Shown: positions 18,168-29,662 of the stretch, in pieces
How positions within the stretch are numbered: position 1 is the stretch's first letter
How the letters are laid out: each line of letters begins with the position of its first letter
Assembly (NCBI RefSeq): GCF_026870175.2
Contig: NZ_CP113977.2
Span: 1,922,001-1,986,000, forward strand
DNA: 64,000 nucleotides
Origin: Flavobacterium aestivum
Lineage (GTDB): Bacteria; Bacteroidota; Bacteroidia; Flavobacteriales; Flavobacteriaceae
Direction of reading: 5' to 3'
Position numbers and translations under genes: made by a program
Notes under the pieces: model-generated
Databases searched by the model: none
Seen by the model: the letters and a program-made list of their open reading frames with translations, nothing else
Told to the model about the DNA's origin: nothing

Positions 18168-20201
18168 ATGCAAGGAGAAGATGACTTAAGAGGGTTAGCC
18201 AAGATTATGGAGTTTATGAGAGCAGTCAGTATTTTATTGTTGCTGATGCACTGCTATTGGTTTTGTTATGGATTCTTTAAAGAAGAACAATGGACATTAT
18301 CTATTATTGATAAAATATTGAAAAACTTTCAGCGAACGGCTGGACTATTTTCCCATACGCTGTATACGAAGCTATTTGCTTTGGTTCTTTTGGCACTAAG
18401 TTGTTTGGGCAGTAAAGGCGTGAAAAACGAAAAGATTACATGGAGAAAGATCTATACAGCGCTCACAGTAGGCTTCGTTTTTTTCTTTCTCAATACTCCG
18501 TTACTTAAGCTTCCCGTAGAAATGGGTACGTTTTTATATATTTTTACTTTAGGTTTGGGCTATATTGCCCTACTTATGGCAGGTGTATGGATGAGTCGAT
18601 TACTTAGAAACAACCTCATGGACGATGTTTTTAATACTGAAAACGAAAGCTTTATGCAGGAAACCCAGTTGATGCAAAATGAGTATTCTGTCAACCTGCC
18701 CACCAAATTCTGGTACCAGAAAAAACAGCATAACGGCTGGATCAATATTGTAAATCCTTTTAGAGCAACTATTGTACTGGGTACACCCGGATCCGGTAAA
18801 TCCTATGCCATTGTAAACAACTATATTAAACAACAAATTGAAAAAGGCTTTTCAATGTATATCTATGATTTTAAATTTGATGATCTTTCTACCATTGCTT
18901 ACAACCACCTATTGAAACATACAGACAAGTATAAAGTCAAACCAAAGTTTTATGTAATCAATTTTGATGATCCAAGAAGAAGTCACCGATGTAATCCTAT
19001 CAATCCAGATTTTATGACCGACATCTCCGATGCCTATGAGTCTGCATATACCATTATGCTTAATTTAAACCGTTCTTGGATACAAAAGCAGGGTGATTTT
19101 TTCGTCGAAAGCCCAATTATCCTTTTGGCAGCCATTATTTGGTTTTTAAAAATTTATGATAATGGAAAGTACTGTACTTTTCCTCACGCTATTGAACTGC
19201 TCAACAAAAAATATGCAGATGTCTTTACAATTCTGACCACCTATTCAGAATTGGAGAATTATCTTTCCCCATTTATGGATGCCTGGCAGGGAGGCGCTCA
19301 GGACCAATTACAAGGACAGATTGCTTCCGCTAAAATTCCTTTATCAAGGATGATTTCACCACAGTTGTATTGGGTGATGACTGGGGATGATTTTTCCCTG
19401 GATATCAATAATCCCAAAGAGCCCAAAATCCTTTGTGTGGGCAATAATCCTGACAGGCAAAATATTTATTCCGCTGCTCTTGGATTGTACAATTCCAGAA
19501 TTGTAAAACTCATCAATAAAAAAGGACAGCTCAAGAGCTCGGTGATCATAGATGAGTTGCCAACCATATATTTTCGAGGGTTAGACAATTTGATTGCTAC
19601 TGCACGAAGCAATAGGGTGGCAGTATGTTTAGGATTTCAAGATTATTCTCAATTGACGAGGGATTATGGGGATAAAGAAAGTAAAGTAATTCAAAATACG
19701 GTAGGGAATATTTTTAGCGGACAGGTGGTAGGTGAAACAGCCAAAAGCCTGTCAGAACGTTTTGGTAAAATATTGCAGCGACGTCAAAGTATGACTATCA
19801 ATCGGAATGATAAATCAACTTCTATTTCCACACAATTAGAAAGCCTTATACCGGCTTCCAAAATTTCTACCCTAACTCAGGGAATGTTTGTAGGAGCCGT
19901 TTCCGATAATTTTGATGAACGTATCGAACAAAAGATTTTTCATGCGGAGATTGTGGTAGATAATGAAAAAGTCGCTGCTGAAACCAAAACCTATCAGAAA
20001 ATCCCGGAGATACTTTCTTTTGTAAATGAACAGGGAGAAGATATGATGAAGGCTGAGATTGAGGCTAACTATAAACAAATCAAACAGGATATTATTGGAA
20101 TAGTGTCGGATGAACTAGAGCGAATTAAAAATGATCCGGATTTACTGCATTTGATACCAAAGACAAAGTCAGATGATAAAAAAGGCGATACTCCTAAATA
20201 A
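18168..20201 (+). CDS. mobC: Type IV coupling protein MobC (VirD4/TraG family, YWFCY domain)
   Basis: A 677-residue inner-membrane ATPase that links the relaxosome to the mating pore. The N-terminus has the Bacteroidota-specific YWFCY motif (HCYWFCYGF near residue 37) and about four membrane segments to residue 145. Walker A is G205-T-P-G-S-G-K-S212, and the VIIDELPT Walker B lies near residue 460, followed by a TraM-interaction-like Arg/Gln-rich stretch (ATARSNRVAVCLGFQDYSQL). It completes the mobABC operon and ends 21 nt from the convergent methylase-helicase gene. All catalytic motifs are intact. Confidence 0.94.
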   Translation: MQGEDDLRGLAKIMEFMRAVSILLLLMHCYWFCYGFFKEEQWTLSIIDKILKNFQRTAGLFSHTLYTKLFALVLLALSCLGSKGVKNEKITWRKIYTALTVGFVFFFLNTPLLKLPVEMGTFLYIFTLGLGYIALLMAGVWMSRLLRNNLMDDVFNTENESFMQETQLMQNEYSVNLPTKFWYQKKQHNGWINIVNPFRATIVLGTPGSGKSYAIVNNYIKQQIEKGFSMYIYDFKFDDLSTIAYNHLLKHTDKYKVKPKFYVINFDDPRRSHRCNPINPDFMTDISDAYESAYTIMLNLNRSWIQKQGDFFVESPIILLAAIIWFLKIYDNGKYCTFPHAIELLNKKYADVFTILTTYSELENYLSPFMDAWQGGAQDQLQGQIASAKIPLSRMISPQLYWVMTGDDFSLDINNPKEPKILCVGNNPDRQNIYSAALGLYNSRIVKLINKKGQLKSSVIIDELPTIYFRGLDNLIATARSNRVAVCLGFQDYSQLTRDYGDKESKVIQNTVGNIFSGQVVGETAKSLSERFGKILQRRQSMTINRNDKSTSISTQLESLIPASKISTLTQGMFVGAVSDNFDERIEQKIFHAEIVVDNEKVAAETKTYQKIPEILSFVNEQGEDMMKAEIEANYKQIKQDIIGIVSDELERIKNDPDLLHLIPKTKSDDKKGDTPK

Positions 20202-20222
20202 ATACACTTTTCAGGGTTGTAA

Positions 20223-23200
20223 TCAGGAGATTTTCAGTTTCTGAAGAGGCGGCGCTATTTGATCTTCTTGTGGATTTTGTTCAGGTTCCTGTAATTGTTG
20301 TTCAGGTGTAATGGACAGTTGTATTTCCCTTTCCACTGCAGCTAATTCATTTTTTAATTCCCCTAACGTATGCTCTTTAGTCCATATCGTGTTTACTACT
20401 TCTTCAAGGACAGGGATATCTTTTTCAATTTCATTTATCTTCTTCTGTTCTTGACTTATCAATCCCGGTAGTTTTTCTAATGCATTTAAAAAATTCATAG
20501 AGGCCAGTTTAGGGTCGGTCGCCATCTGTCCATTGTTAAAGGTATATTTGATATTGCCTTCGCCTTGTATAAAGAAACGATTATCTCTGATTGTAATTCC
20601 TTCTTTTTGGGATACCTCTGTTTTAACCAAAAGTGTAAATCCGTATAATGTGCCGATTTGCTCATACTGTCCCTCTGTACGTGCTTTTTCAGCAAGGAGA
20701 TTCAGTTTTTGGCCAATCTGTTTTATATCAACATCCTCAGATAATCCAATGAGCTGAACCGGATTCAATACAGTACCATCCTTATTCTTTTGGATGCGTT
20801 TTTCAATATTCTTCCAATCGATGGACATTCTTTTTAGCAAGGATTTTGCAGATTCAAGGGTTGCCATACTATTTTCAAGTTTATACCTTGACATAGACTT
20901 GGAACGAATAAAAGCTTGTCTTTCGCTTTCCAAAGAAGTAATCTTTTTTTCCAATTTGGCTTTTTCCAGTAAATCGGTATTACCGGAAAGAATGGCGACA
21001 TATTCCGAGAAATTCATTCCTGATTTTTCATCCATACCGCCTTCGTCAATGGTACGTTTACCAAGACTATTGTTTTTGAGCTGATCTATAAATAACTGTT
21101 TATTGTGCAGTAGGTTAAATTTGTAGCTGTCCAAAGATTTTTCAACGGCATAGATGATCACGTCTACTTTGTTATCTGCAAAAAATTTGGCAATCTCATT
21201 GCCTTTTCGGATGGCTCTGCCATCCCGCTGGGCTAAATCACTTGGTCTCCAAGGTGTGTCCAAATGATGTACGGCAACTGCACGTTTCTGGGCATTGACA
21301 CCAGTTCCCAGCATATCGGTTGATCCAAACAGTATTCTGATTTTCCCTTCGTTCATGGAACTTATGAACTCCTTACGCATCTTGTCGGTTTTTGCCTCCT
21401 GGATAAAACTTATTTCATGTGCAGGGATCTCGTGATCCTCAACTAGTTTGCGTTTGATTTCCGAGTACACATTCCACTCAGTTTGTTTGTAGGTTCCTAG
21501 ATCGGAGAATATAAATTGAGTTCCTTTTTGGGCACTAAAGCGATAGTAATATTCTGCCACCTTTGCTGCACAATGGGAAGCTTTACTGTCCGGATGGTCA
21601 TCATACTTCTGACTGATCATTCTCATGTCTAAAGACATTTTGCGGGCATAATCGGTAGCGATCAACATTTTTGCTTTTTCTTCGGATGCAGATAGTTTTG
21701 CTCTTCCCAATAGTGTTGCATCACCTGTTTTGGCAAACTCCATCAGTTTTTGGATGAATATTTCCTGTTGTGGAGTTGGTGGAATATTATGCAGTATTTC
21801 ATTCTTCTGTGGACGATCAATACCAATATCTTTTGCCGTCCGATAATCTGTAATCTCTGTGTAAAACTGAGCGAGTTCCGGTACTTTTATAAAATATCGG
21901 AAGCGTTCTTTCTGAACGATATTGTTGGCCACTGAAAATTCGTAATCGGTAGTTTTTCTTGCATAGATAGCTGCCCATGCATCGAAACAGTTAATGCCTT
22001 GTTTTTCCAGTGCCTGCGGGCGTAGGTATTTGAACAATAAATAAAGTTCGGTCAGCGAGTTGCTTATAGTGGTGCCCGAAAGAAAAGTAGCCCCTAAATC
22101 TTTTCCGCTTCGTTCTTGTATAGTTCTAATGGCAAACAAAAGGTTCAATGCCTTCTGGCTTCCCTGCATATTACCGAGTCCAGCAACGCGGTCATGGCGG
22201 GTATTGAACATCAGATTTTTGAATCGATGGCTTTCATCCACCAATAAGTGATCAATGCCCATCATTTTAAAATCGACTATGTCATCCTTGCGGTTTTCAA
22301 TATCATGTTGCAGTGTTTTGAGTTTGACCTCCAGATTTTGTTTTCGAATAATAACTCCCTTAAGCATGGCTCTTGATATTTCTTTGCCCTGTGCCTTTAA
22401 TGCTTCAAGATTCTCTTCAACACTATCCAACTCTATCTGTAATATTTCTTTTTGCATTTCAGGTGATTGTGGAATCATCCCGAACTGGTCATGAGTCAGA
22501 ATGATACAATCCCAATTGTTGTTTTTAATATCTCCAAAGATACGCAGACGTTTTTGAGGTGTAAAATCTTCTTTGCCTGGATATAAAATTTTAGCATGTG
22601 GATACGCTGTGCGGTAATTTTCGGCTATTTCGTGAACATTGGCTTTGAGTCCAATAATCATCGGTTTATGCGCTAATCCCAAGCGTTTCATTTCCTGGGC
22701 GACAATACACATAATAAGTGTTTTTCCCGCGCCAACCTCATGATCACATATTGCTCCACCGTTTAGTTTGATCATCCATATCGCATCCTTCTGGCTGGAA
22801 TACAGGTCTTCAATCCCCAGCGCTTTTCTGTTCAGTCCGGGAAAATTCTGATGACTACCGTCATATTGGGGACGGACAAAACAGTTAAAGGTGTCGTTGT
22901 ATTTATCAGTCAGACGTTTCTTAAATTCATCGTTTTGAGCATAGAGCCATTCAGAAAACGCTTTACGGATTTCATCAATCTTTGTATTGGCCATCTGGAT
23001 TGCTTCCATATCCCGAATCTTTATTTCCTGATCACCATGCATTACTTTCTTGGTAATATCAGGTGTAGTGTTTACCAATCCATGTTTAAGCAAAGCAATT
23101 CCGTCATAGGACCGACTTTGCGATTTTATAGCATACTTCTCCGTTATGCGGATATTTTTGGTATCACAATTAATTGAAAAATCGTCTGTATTTTCTGTGT

Positions 23201-25550
23201 AATGAATCCGCACATCGGTATCAAACAAATGGGAGGCAAAATGGTTGTAAATACCCGTGGGTATCCAGCGCTCACCTAAATTAAAATCCAGTTCTTCAAA
23301 TTCAATGCGTCTGGGAACCGCTTGTTGCAGAGCGGAAAGACTATCCCGGGCTTGCAGATCTTCAGGATTTTGCTCTAAATAGTTCTGTACTTCCAGTGCT
23401 TTTTCCACCACATTTCCTGAAACCCATCGCTCCGATATTTCATACTCATTTTCCAAAGGGTTATAAAAAATACGTCCTTCCAGGCTCTCTTTCAGATTAT
23501 CAATTGATAATCCGCTGATTCGCGTCATATAATTTAAGTCGACAATCCCATACTTGTTGAGTGATGCGGCCAATGTCTCATCGGGATTATTAGCTGTCAG
23601 TGTATTAACTGAAAAACTGACCGGATGGTGGAAGATATCCGATTTGTGAATCACACCACCAACCACACGTTCCAGATAAGGGATTTCATTTCCTGCACTA
23701 TCGGTTTTGATTAATTGGATGTTTTCGGTGTTGTTCAGGTTTCCAAATCTTTTGACAAAGACATCATACAGACGGTTGAATGTTTCCCTTTCGTGTGTAT
23801 GTTCGGTTTGCTGTTCGGCTTCTTTCTGATACAATTCCAGATAAGCATCACGTACCTGAATATAGGATTCTGCCCGTATTTTTTGTGTAGGGGGGAGTGG
23901 TAGTGGCTCAAATTCCGCTTTTTGTTCTTCGGAATCTATGGAGGTAAGATAACCGACATTGCCTTTGAATGTCACCAGACAATTCTTTCGGTAAAAAGAC
24001 TGAAGTTTGTCCGTATAAATACGTAATTCCTTAGCGTTTATATTTTGTGACCCGGTACTATCTGAAAATAGATCTCCCAAAATGGGCTTGTTTTCTCTGT
24101 TATGTTCTTTTGAGAATGATGGTGTTGTGTCATTTTGACTAATGGTTAAATCGAATAAATTTCCCTGACGGATAGATGAAACTACTTTTTGTTTCGATGG
24201 TTGAATAGTTTTCTTTTTTAGTGGTGCTCTTTTTATATCCGGCGTGATTTCATATAAGCTAAACAGGCTCAATTGTGACATTTCTGAAGAACTTGCGGTA
24301 ACTACAGATATACTTTTATCGGGTGCTTCTTGTGTAATTTCAACAGGAATTATAATAGGATTAGTTATTGGAAATTGAGTAACAGATTCTATCTTATGAT
24401 GTCCGTTATATAATTGTGAATCCAAATTATTGGAAATATCACGAGATAAAATGTCTTTTAAATCTTTTGCAATGCCTTCAACACCATCTTTATGCTTATA
24501 AATCCATGCAGGTTTGCCATATTGATCCGTTCCTTTATACAATGAGGTATGTACTACACGTTGCGGGTTTTCAAACAGCAAGTTACTTGTGATATTATCA
24601 GAAGTTATATAGGTTTTGCAGAATTGTTGCTCAGTTTCAGAAAGTCTTAATTTAGCATTGTTTTTTTGAAGTACTATCAAATCACTTCCAACTTCAGTCC
24701 CGGCGTAATCGGTAAACAAATTATTTGGCAGACGTATGGCTGAGATAAGGTTACAGCTTTGCATCAATGACTGGCGTATTGATTCATTTTTGGTACTATT
24801 AAGAATACCCTGTGAGGTAATAAATGCCAATATTCCACCATCACGAAGTATATCTATCCCCTTTAAAAAGAAATAATTATGAATACTTCTGGCAGCTTGT
24901 ATGCGAGCGGGATCTTGGCTGCGTATATAAGAAAGGTCAAATATGGAGGTGTCACCAAATGGGATATTACTGGCAATAACATCATAGCTTTCTTTCTCTC
25001 TATCTGGGATTTCTTCAAATCCAGCAGTGCGGATGTTGTTATCTGGATAAAGCTGTTTTGCTATTTTTCCTGTGAGTAAATCTTTTTCATATGCAGCTAT
25101 ATGTGATATTTTTTTACCGTTAAAGGCTTGTATAAATAATCCTGTTCCTGCTGAAGGTTCTAAGAAGCGTCCGATCCTTATTTGGTTTTCCTGCAAGGAA
25201 TTTGCAATGGCTTCAATAATTGGAGGAGGGGTATAAAAAGCAGTCAGGACTGAATTTTTTACACTTTCAATGTAACGATGATATTGTTTTTCATCATCAG
25301 CATTATCTTGTATAAGTTGGTAAAGTTCTTGGGTAAGTGGGAATAAATCTTGTTCGGATTTTACCCAACGGCTAATATCTTCAGGCTTAACGACAGGATT
25401 GAGAATAAATTTAAGGCCACCGAAGCCACTGTATTGCCTGAGTAATTCCCGTTCGGTTTCAGTAGCTTGACGTTTTTCCTTTTCCAGTTGAAAAACAAGT
25501 TGCAACGCCTCTATATTCTTTTTTAAATGTTCTTTCTTATTGAAGGCCAT
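20223..25550 (-). CDS. Large N6-adenine methylase/SNF2-type helicase protein (DarB-like)
   Basis: A 1,775-residue fusion. An N-terminal N6-adenine methylase domain has the SAM motif [11 protein letters not shown] near residue 135 and the catalytic motif N195-I-P-F198 (NPPF type). A superfamily 2 helicase core follows, with Walker A G940-A-G-K-T944, DESH box D1105-E-S-H1108 and motif VI ([12 protein letters not shown]) near residue 1,445. The C-terminal 300 residues are coiled coil. Proteins of this layout are common on Bacteroidota conjugative elements and resemble the P1 phage DarB antirestriction protein, which suggests protection of incoming DNA from host restriction (inference). Its start overlaps the DUF1896 gene end by 14 nt. 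Confidence 0.88.
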   Translation of the reverse strand: MAFNKKEHLKKNIEALQLVFQLEKEKRQATETERELLRQYSGFGGLKFILNPVVKPEDISRWVKSEQDLFPLTQELYQLIQDNADDEKQYHRYIESVKNSVLTAFYTPPPIIEAIANSLQENQIRIGRFLEPSAGTGLFIQAFNGKKISHIAAYEKDLLTGKIAKQLYPDNNIRTAGFEEIPDREKESYDVIASNIPFGDTSIFDLSYIRSQDPARIQAARSIHNYFFLKGIDILRDGGILAFITSQGILNSTKNESIRQSLMQSCNLISAIRLPNNLFTDYAGTEVGSDLIVLQKNNAKLRLSETEQQFCKTYITSDNITSNLLFENPQRVVHTSLYKGTDQYGKPAWIYKHKDGVEGIAKDLKDILSRDISNNLDSQLYNGHHKIESVTQFPITNPIIIPVEITQEAPDKSISVVTASSSEMSQLSLFSLYEITPDIKRAPLKKKTIQPSKQKVVSSIRQGNLFDLTISQNDTTPSFSKEHNRENKPILGDLFSDSTGSQNINAKELRIYTDKLQSFYRKNCLVTFKGNVGYLTSIDSEEQKAEFEPLPLPPTQKIRAESYIQVRDAYLELYQKEAEQQTEHTHERETFNRLYDVFVKRFGNLNNTENIQLIKTDSAGNEIPYLERVVGGVIHKSDIFHHPVSFSVNTLTANNPDETLAASLNKYGIVDLNYMTRISGLSIDNLKESLEGRIFYNPLENEYEISERWVSGNVVEKALEVQNYLEQNPEDLQARDSLSALQQAVPRRIEFEELDFNLGERWIPTGIYNHFASHLFDTDVRIHYTENTDDFSINCDTKNIRITEKYAIKSQSRSYDGIALLKHGLVNTTPDITKKVMHGDQEIKIRDMEAIQMANTKIDEIRKAFSEWLYAQNDEFKKRLTDKYNDTFNCFVRPQYDGSHQNFPGLNRKALGIEDLYSSQKDAIWMIKLNGGAICDHEVGAGKTLIMCIVAQEMKRLGLAHKPMIIGLKANVHEIAENYRTAYPHAKILYPGKEDFTPQKRLRIFGDIKNNNWDCIILTHDQFGMIPQSPEMQKEILQIELDSVEENLEALKAQGKEISRAMLKGVIIRKQNLEVKLKTLQHDIENRKDDIVDFKMMGIDHLLVDESHRFKNLMFNTRHDRVAGLGNMQGSQKALNLLFAIRTIQERSGKDLGATFLSGTTISNSLTELYLLFKYLRPQALEKQGINCFDAWAAIYARKTTDYEFSVANNIVQKERFRYFIKVPELAQFYTEITDYRTAKDIGIDRPQKNEILHNIPPTPQQEIFIQKLMEFAKTGDATLLGRAKLSASEEKAKMLIATDYARKMSLDMRMISQKYDDHPDSKASHCAAKVAEYYYRFSAQKGTQFIFSDLGTYKQTEWNVYSEIKRKLVEDHEIPAHEISFIQEAKTDKMRKEFISSMNEGKIRILFGSTDMLGTGVNAQKRAVAVHHLDTPWRPSDLAQRDGRAIRKGNEIAKFFADNKVDVIIYAVEKSLDSYKFNLLHNKQLFIDQLKNNSLGKRTIDEGGMDEKSGMNFSEYVAILSGNTDLLEKAKLEKKITSLESERQAFIRSKSMSRYKLENSMATLESAKSLLKRMSIDWKNIEKRIQKNKDGTVLNPVQLIGLSEDVDIKQIGQKLNLLAEKARTEGQYEQIGTLYGFTLLVKTEVSQKEGITIRDNRFFIQGEGNIKYTFNNGQMATDPKLASMNFLNALEKLPGLISQEQKKINEIEKDIPVLEEVVNTIWTKEHTLGELKNELAAVEREIQLSITPEQQLQEPEQNPQEDQIAPPLQKLKIS

Positions 25551-25974
25551 TGTCTTCTATCCAAATTTGAATAGTCCCGGTGAGTTCGGTATAGAGCAGT
25601 TCATATTCAGGGCTGTCTGAAAAGTTATCAGTAAGTTGATATTGCTCAAATAGAACGCTACAGAAAGGTAACATTTTTAATGCGAAAGGTCGCAGTTCTT
25701 CATCAGCCATTATGGTATCGAACTCATTACAAACGACTTTAAACACGATATCGAATTTTGAAAAATGTAATCCTTCAAATAAAACATGTTCCGCAATCTT
25801 GTTGCATTGCTCAATTGTATTTCCAGCGATGAAAGCATCATTATATACTTTTGCTGCCAATTGTCCACGTCTGTCTATAAAATTTTTATTTCCAGATAGC
25901 TCAGGAAAACTAGTATTGAGTAATTCCTTTAATCTTAGTGAATAATAGGACATTTTATTCTTTTCTGCAGGCAT
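25537..25974 (-). CDS. DUF1896 family protein
   Basis: A 145-residue acidic soluble protein of the DUF1896 family, found next to the methylase-helicase in Bacteroidota conjugative elements. Typical stretches are [17 protein letters not shown] near the N-terminus and the conserved RAxxAxxxYxxA pattern around residues 35-45 ([17 protein letters not shown]). Function is unknown; constant linkage suggests that it works with, or regulates, the large downstream protein. The 14-nt overlap indicates translational coupling. In related elements the next gene outward is topB; here the cargo region begins instead. Confidence 0.85.
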   Translation of the reverse strand: MPAEKNKMSYYSLRLKELLNTSFPELSGNKNFIDRRGQLAAKVYNDAFIAGNTIEQCNKIAEHVLFEGLHFSKFDIVFKVVCNEFDTIMADEELRPFALKMLPFCSVLFEQYQLTDNFSDSPEYELLYTELTGTIQIWIEDNGLQ

Positions 25975-26248
25975 AATTATTTATTATTAGGGGATTTTAA
26001 ATTTACTTTATTAAAAAGCAAGAGTAAAAATAAAGATATGTATTATATAAGATATATCTGTGGCATAATTTGGCAGGAGAAGGCTTTTATTGACGCCCTT
26101 TTAACTATAAACATTCACTTTCTTGTTGCTTTTTTTGCTAATTCATTAAATCAAAATGATTGAAAATGATACAACTTAGCTGTATTTTAGCAAGTCTTTT
26201 TTTTTAATTTCTCCCTAATTTGCATCGTGAAACAGAATACCGTAAAGT

Positions 26249-26620
26249 ATGATTTTTTATGAAAATGATTTTTTTATTTTGTCTATCAGCGATGGTATTC
26301 TATCATTAGAATATAGACCTGAAACAACTATTGATCTTATAGCTGCCCAAAGTATTGTTGCAAAGAGAATGCAGGTACAAGAAGATAAAATCTATCCTTT
26401 AATTTTAGATATGAGAAACGTAATAGATTCTGACAAGTCAGGCCGTGACCATTTGGCCCAGTACGGTTTTGTTCTTACTAAAGCCACAGCTATCTTGGTC
26501 AATCCCGGAGTATCAGCAATCATAGCATCTTTTTATCTCAAAAGATATACATGTGAAGTTCCTGTCCAAGTCTTTACAGAAAAATTAAAGGCTGTAGAAT
26601 TTTTAAAGACCTTTAAATAA
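26249..26620 (+). CDS. STAS-like (DUF7793-type) protein
   Basis: A 123-residue soluble protein. The alternating hydrophobic pattern, with LILDMRNV at residues 50-57 and the ATAILVNPGVSAIIASFYLK helix, resembles the STAS-like DUF7793 family of Bacteroidota. It has no signal peptide. Such proteins are often found before two-gene regulatory units; their ligands are unknown. It stands first in the plus-strand cargo run, 39 nt before an AraC-type regulator, and is likely cotranscribed with it. A ligand- or partner-sensing role for that regulator is inference. Confidence 0.65.
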   Translation: MIFYENDFFILSISDGILSLEYRPETTIDLIAAQSIVAKRMQVQEDKIYPLILDMRNVIDSDKSGRDHLAQYGFVLTKATAILVNPGVSAIIASFYLKRYTCEVPVQVFTEKLKAVEFLKTFK

Positions 26621-26659
26621 TTCATAAAATCTCTGTAGTTATTCTTCAATTTCTATTAT

Positions 26660-27586
26660 ATGGAAAGAGAAATAGATCAACAACGAATAAGGAATATATG
26701 CCATATGCTCCTGGAAATGTCAGTAGGTAATTTTACGTACTCCATTCCGCGTACCAAGGAGAACGATGATCTTGAAGGATTATTGGTCTTGGTAAATATG
26801 TTAGCAGAGGAAATGAAGGAGGTGATCTTCCATAGTGGATACATCAATCCAAAATCTACGTATAAATACCTAATGTCTGCTATTTTTATTCTCGATAGCG
26901 AGTTTATCATAAAAAGTTTCAGTCCACAGATACCAAATATGCTTCAATGCAACTATGACCAAATTATCGGCCATAATTATAACAGTGTACTTTCTGAGGA
27001 GTCAGAAATGTTATTGGTTGACTATAAAGAAAAACTGCGTTTGGATCCCTTTTATACTACTGCACTACAATTAGTTTATTTCACATCTGAGCAATTGTTG
27101 GTTCCTAGTCTTTGTTTTATTTCACCTTTAGTGGGACGTGATGAGATTTTTGTCTGTTCAGTCACAACTTCAATTAAAGAAAATAAAGAGATTTATAAAT
27201 CCTTCTCAGAGGTACTACAGGAATTTCCTATCAATACAATTCGCTCTACTGAAGCGCAGTTGATTCAGAATGTTTACGATTATATCATTGGACATTTGGA
27301 TACCTCATTGCCTTCGTTAAGGGAATTATCACAAATTTTTAACATTAATGAATTCAAATTAAAACGCGGGTTTAGGGAATTATTTAAAACAAGTATCTAT
27401 CAGTTTTATAATGAACAGAGACTTCAAAGCGCTCACCTTTTAATAGAACAAACCTCTTTACCTCTAAAAGAGATAGCATACCGAAGTGGTTTTTCAACCT
27501 ATGCAAATTTTTCAAAATCTTTTAAGAAAAAATTCGATTATGCTCCTAACGAACTTAAAGCAAGGATTAAAAGTTCACAGAAATAA
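26660..27586 (+). CDS. AraC-family regulator with PAS-like N-terminal domain
   Basis: A 308-residue regulator. Residues about 65-175 look like a PAS-type sensor (SAIFILDSEFIIKSFSPQIPNML, then GHNYNSVL). The C-terminal 100 residues are an AraC double helix-turn-helix, with SLRELSQIFNINEFKLKRGF and IAYRSGFSTYANFSKSFKKKF. No membrane segment is seen, so it should sense a cytoplasmic signal. It follows the STAS-like gene and precedes the MauE/DUF6520 genes by 128 bp, so those genes or the SusCD operon are its likely targets (inference). Confidence 0.82.
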   Translation: MEREIDQQRIRNICHMLLEMSVGNFTYSIPRTKENDDLEGLLVLVNMLAEEMKEVIFHSGYINPKSTYKYLMSAIFILDSEFIIKSFSPQIPNMLQCNYDQIIGHNYNSVLSEESEMLLVDYKEKLRLDPFYTTALQLVYFTSEQLLVPSLCFISPLVGRDEIFVCSVTTSIKENKEIYKSFSEVLQEFPINTIRSTEAQLIQNVYDYIIGHLDTSLPSLRELSQIFNINEFKLKRGFRELFKTSIYQFYNEQRLQSAHLLIEQTSLPLKEIAYRSGFSTYANFSKSFKKKFDYAPNELKARIKSSQK

Positions 27587-27714
27587 TAAAAGTACCCAAC
27601 TAATATTAGAAATGGCCTTGGTTGTCCGTTTTTGGCATAAGATTATCCTGAATTGACAAGGGTTAATTATTTGTTTTGTAGAAATTTACATCACAAATCT
27701 TCAATTAACCTACA

Positions 27715-29226
27715 ATGAAATTTAGCCTACGTCATAAGTCCATTTTTATAGAAGCTGTTTGTATGCTTTACATTTTACTATTTGTTTATGCCGCAACAAG
27801 CAAATTATTTGATTTTGAAAATTTTCAGGTGCAACTGGGACAATCTCCACTCTTAAGCGCCTTTACCGATTGGATTTCTATATTGGTTCCTGCTATTGAA
27901 TACCTAATTTGTGTACTGATATTGGTTCCTAAACTCCGTCTAGTTGGGCTATTTGCAGCTTATGGATTAATGGGAATGTTTACTGTCTATATTTTTATAA
28001 TTCTTCACTATACTTCTTTTGTACCGTGTTCGTGCGGAGGTGTTTTAGAAAAACTCAATTGGAATCAACATTTAATTTTCAATATCTTCTTTGTTATCTT
28101 AGCTGTATTGGCAATATTTTTTCACTTTTCCAACAATAGAATTACCGGAAATAAACTAAGATTAAGAACAATATTTGCATTATTTTTTGGTATTACTATA
28201 TGTGTCATTGTATTAGTGATAGCACTATTTCTGATGTCAGAGAATATTATACACTATCATAATAAGTTAACCAGACGATTTCCTCATACCCCGATTCATA
28301 CATTTGCTAATACTGATCTAAAATTGAATTCCTATTATATTGCTGGAGGAAATAAAGAGCATATATATCTTGGAAATACTACAGCACCATTACTAATTAC
28401 AGTGTTGAACGATAAATTGGTTCAAATTGAAAAGAAACTAATTGATTTAAATCAAAAAGATTTACCTTTTAAAGGAATGAAAGTCATTGTGCAGGCACCT
28501 TATTTTTTTGCTATTGACGGCACGGTACCTTGCGTATATCGAGGCAGTGTTAAGGACTGGAAAGCTAAATTAATAAAAAAAGGAGGAGAATATTTTACAA
28601 CAGCAGAAGCCATTGATTCTACAGCAATAGCAGTATGTACCTATAGTTCGAAAAATGGAGAAGGTGTACTGGGTGTCATTCATTTTAATGACAATGCCAA
28701 GACGATTTTAAATCCTGAAATTTTGCAAAAACAATTTGATGGTGTTTTTGATACCGACGGACAACTACTATATAGTAACGGTTTAAAAAGAATCATCTAT
28801 CTGTACGCTTATCGCAACCAATTTACTGTTGCTGATACTAGTTTAAAAATTGACTTCAGAGGAAATACAATTGACACAATTTCTCATGCCAAATTAAGCA
28901 TCGTTAAAGTTAAGAGCCATCATCAGAGAAAGTTTTCCAAACCTCCATTATTTGTAAATAAAAATAGTACAGCTTATAACAATTTGCTCTTTGTGAATTC
29001 CGCTATTCCAGGGAGATATGAAGAGGATCAAATGTGGAAAGAAGCAAGTATTATTGATGTATATGATTTATCCAAAAACAGTTACCTGTTTAGCTTTTGT
29101 ATCTATAATATTGATGGAAAGAAACTGAAAAGTTTTTTTGTTCAAAATGATAAATTATATGCCCTTATCGGTAATCATATCATTGAGTATAATCTAGACA
29201 AAAGGATTACCTCCAATTATAAATAA
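27715..29226 (+). CDS. MauE/DoxX-like redox membrane protein with C-terminal extracytoplasmic domain
   Basis: A 503-residue protein. Five membrane segments fill residues 10-175 and form a MauE-type domain. Between segments 3 and 4 is the pair C105-S-C107-G-G, a thiol site typical of this redox-associated family. The remaining 320 residues are extracytoplasmic and rich in beta-strand repeats ending in Phe/Tyr-Leu pairs, like a propeller domain. MauE proteins support disulfide formation in partner proteins. The next gene encodes a secreted peptide with four cysteines, a plausible substrate. The two are 92 bp apart on the same strand. Confidence 0.75.
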   Translation: MKFSLRHKSIFIEAVCMLYILLFVYAATSKLFDFENFQVQLGQSPLLSAFTDWISILVPAIEYLICVLILVPKLRLVGLFAAYGLMGMFTVYIFIILHYTSFVPCSCGGVLEKLNWNQHLIFNIFFVILAVLAIFFHFSNNRITGNKLRLRTIFALFFGITICVIVLVIALFLMSENIIHYHNKLTRRFPHTPIHTFANTDLKLNSYYIAGGNKEHIYLGNTTAPLLITVLNDKLVQIEKKLIDLNQKDLPFKGMKVIVQAPYFFAIDGTVPCVYRGSVKDWKAKLIKKGGEYFTTAEAIDSTAIAVCTYSSKNGEGVLGVIHFNDNAKTILNPEILQKQFDGVFDTDGQLLYSNGLKRIIYLYAYRNQFTVADTSLKIDFRGNTIDTISHAKLSIVKVKSHHQRKFSKPPLFVNKNSTAYNNLLFVNSAIPGRYEEDQMWKEASIIDVYDLSKNSYLFSFCIYNIDGKKLKSFFVQNDKLYALIGNHIIEYNLDKRITSNYK

Positions 29227-29318
29227 TAAGTTACAAAAATCTATTTGGCCAAAATAGCAGGGACTAGATCGAAAACCTGTAAAAAAGAGTAGATCAATAA
29301 CCATAAATTCCTATTATT

Positions 29319-29585
29319 ATGAAAACTAAAATTTTCAAAATCGTTTTGCCAATGGCGGTGGTTGCACTGGGATTGGCTGGTGCTGCTAGCACAAGTGCAA
29401 TGGATAAAAGCGGAAAACCTGTAGCTATCATGGGCTACAAGCACATCGCTAATCCTAACAGCTGTGTGGCTGTACAAGAATGCTCCAATACAGGAAGTTT
29501 TAACTGTACGGCTCCCGATGGTAGCCAGCTTTTTGCGAGACCTGCTTCTACTTGTCTTACACCTCTTAAAAGAGATGTACAATAG
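29319..29585 (+). CDS. Small secreted four-cysteine peptide (DUF6520 type)
   Basis: An 88-residue precursor. Residues 1-27 form a signal peptide (KIFKIVLPMAVVALGLAGAAS-like core, cut near Ala-Met). The mature part is about 60 residues with Cys49, Cys55, Cys63 and Cys79, probably two disulfides. The shape matches the DUF6520 family of small Bacteroidota exported proteins that sit next to MauE-type genes. Function is unknown; a secreted signal, bacteriocin or surface peptide are all possible. A strong terminator follows, so it is the last gene of the plus-strand unit. The opposing operon contains a peptidase and a SusCD importer. Confidence 0.78.
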   Translation: MKTKIFKIVLPMAVVALGLAGAASTSAMDKSGKPVAIMGYKHIANPNSCVAVQECSNTGSFNCTAPDGSQLFARPASTCLTPLKRDVQ

Positions 29586-29608
29586 TTAAAGTTGTAGCAT
29601 AAAAGATG

Positions 29609-29634
29609 TAGCCGCCTAAGCAATTAGGCGGCTA
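29609..29634. terminator. Perfect 11-bp hairpin between convergent operons
   Basis: TAGCCGCCTAA, loop GCAA, TTAGGCGGCTA: eleven perfect pairs. It lies 24 bp after the DUF6520 stop and 29 bp after the end of the opposing S9 peptidase gene. It can terminate both. The T-tract is weak (TATATTTAT on the plus strand). Confidence 0.75.
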
Positions 29635-29662
29635 TATTTATGAAAGGAATAAAATATTTTAA

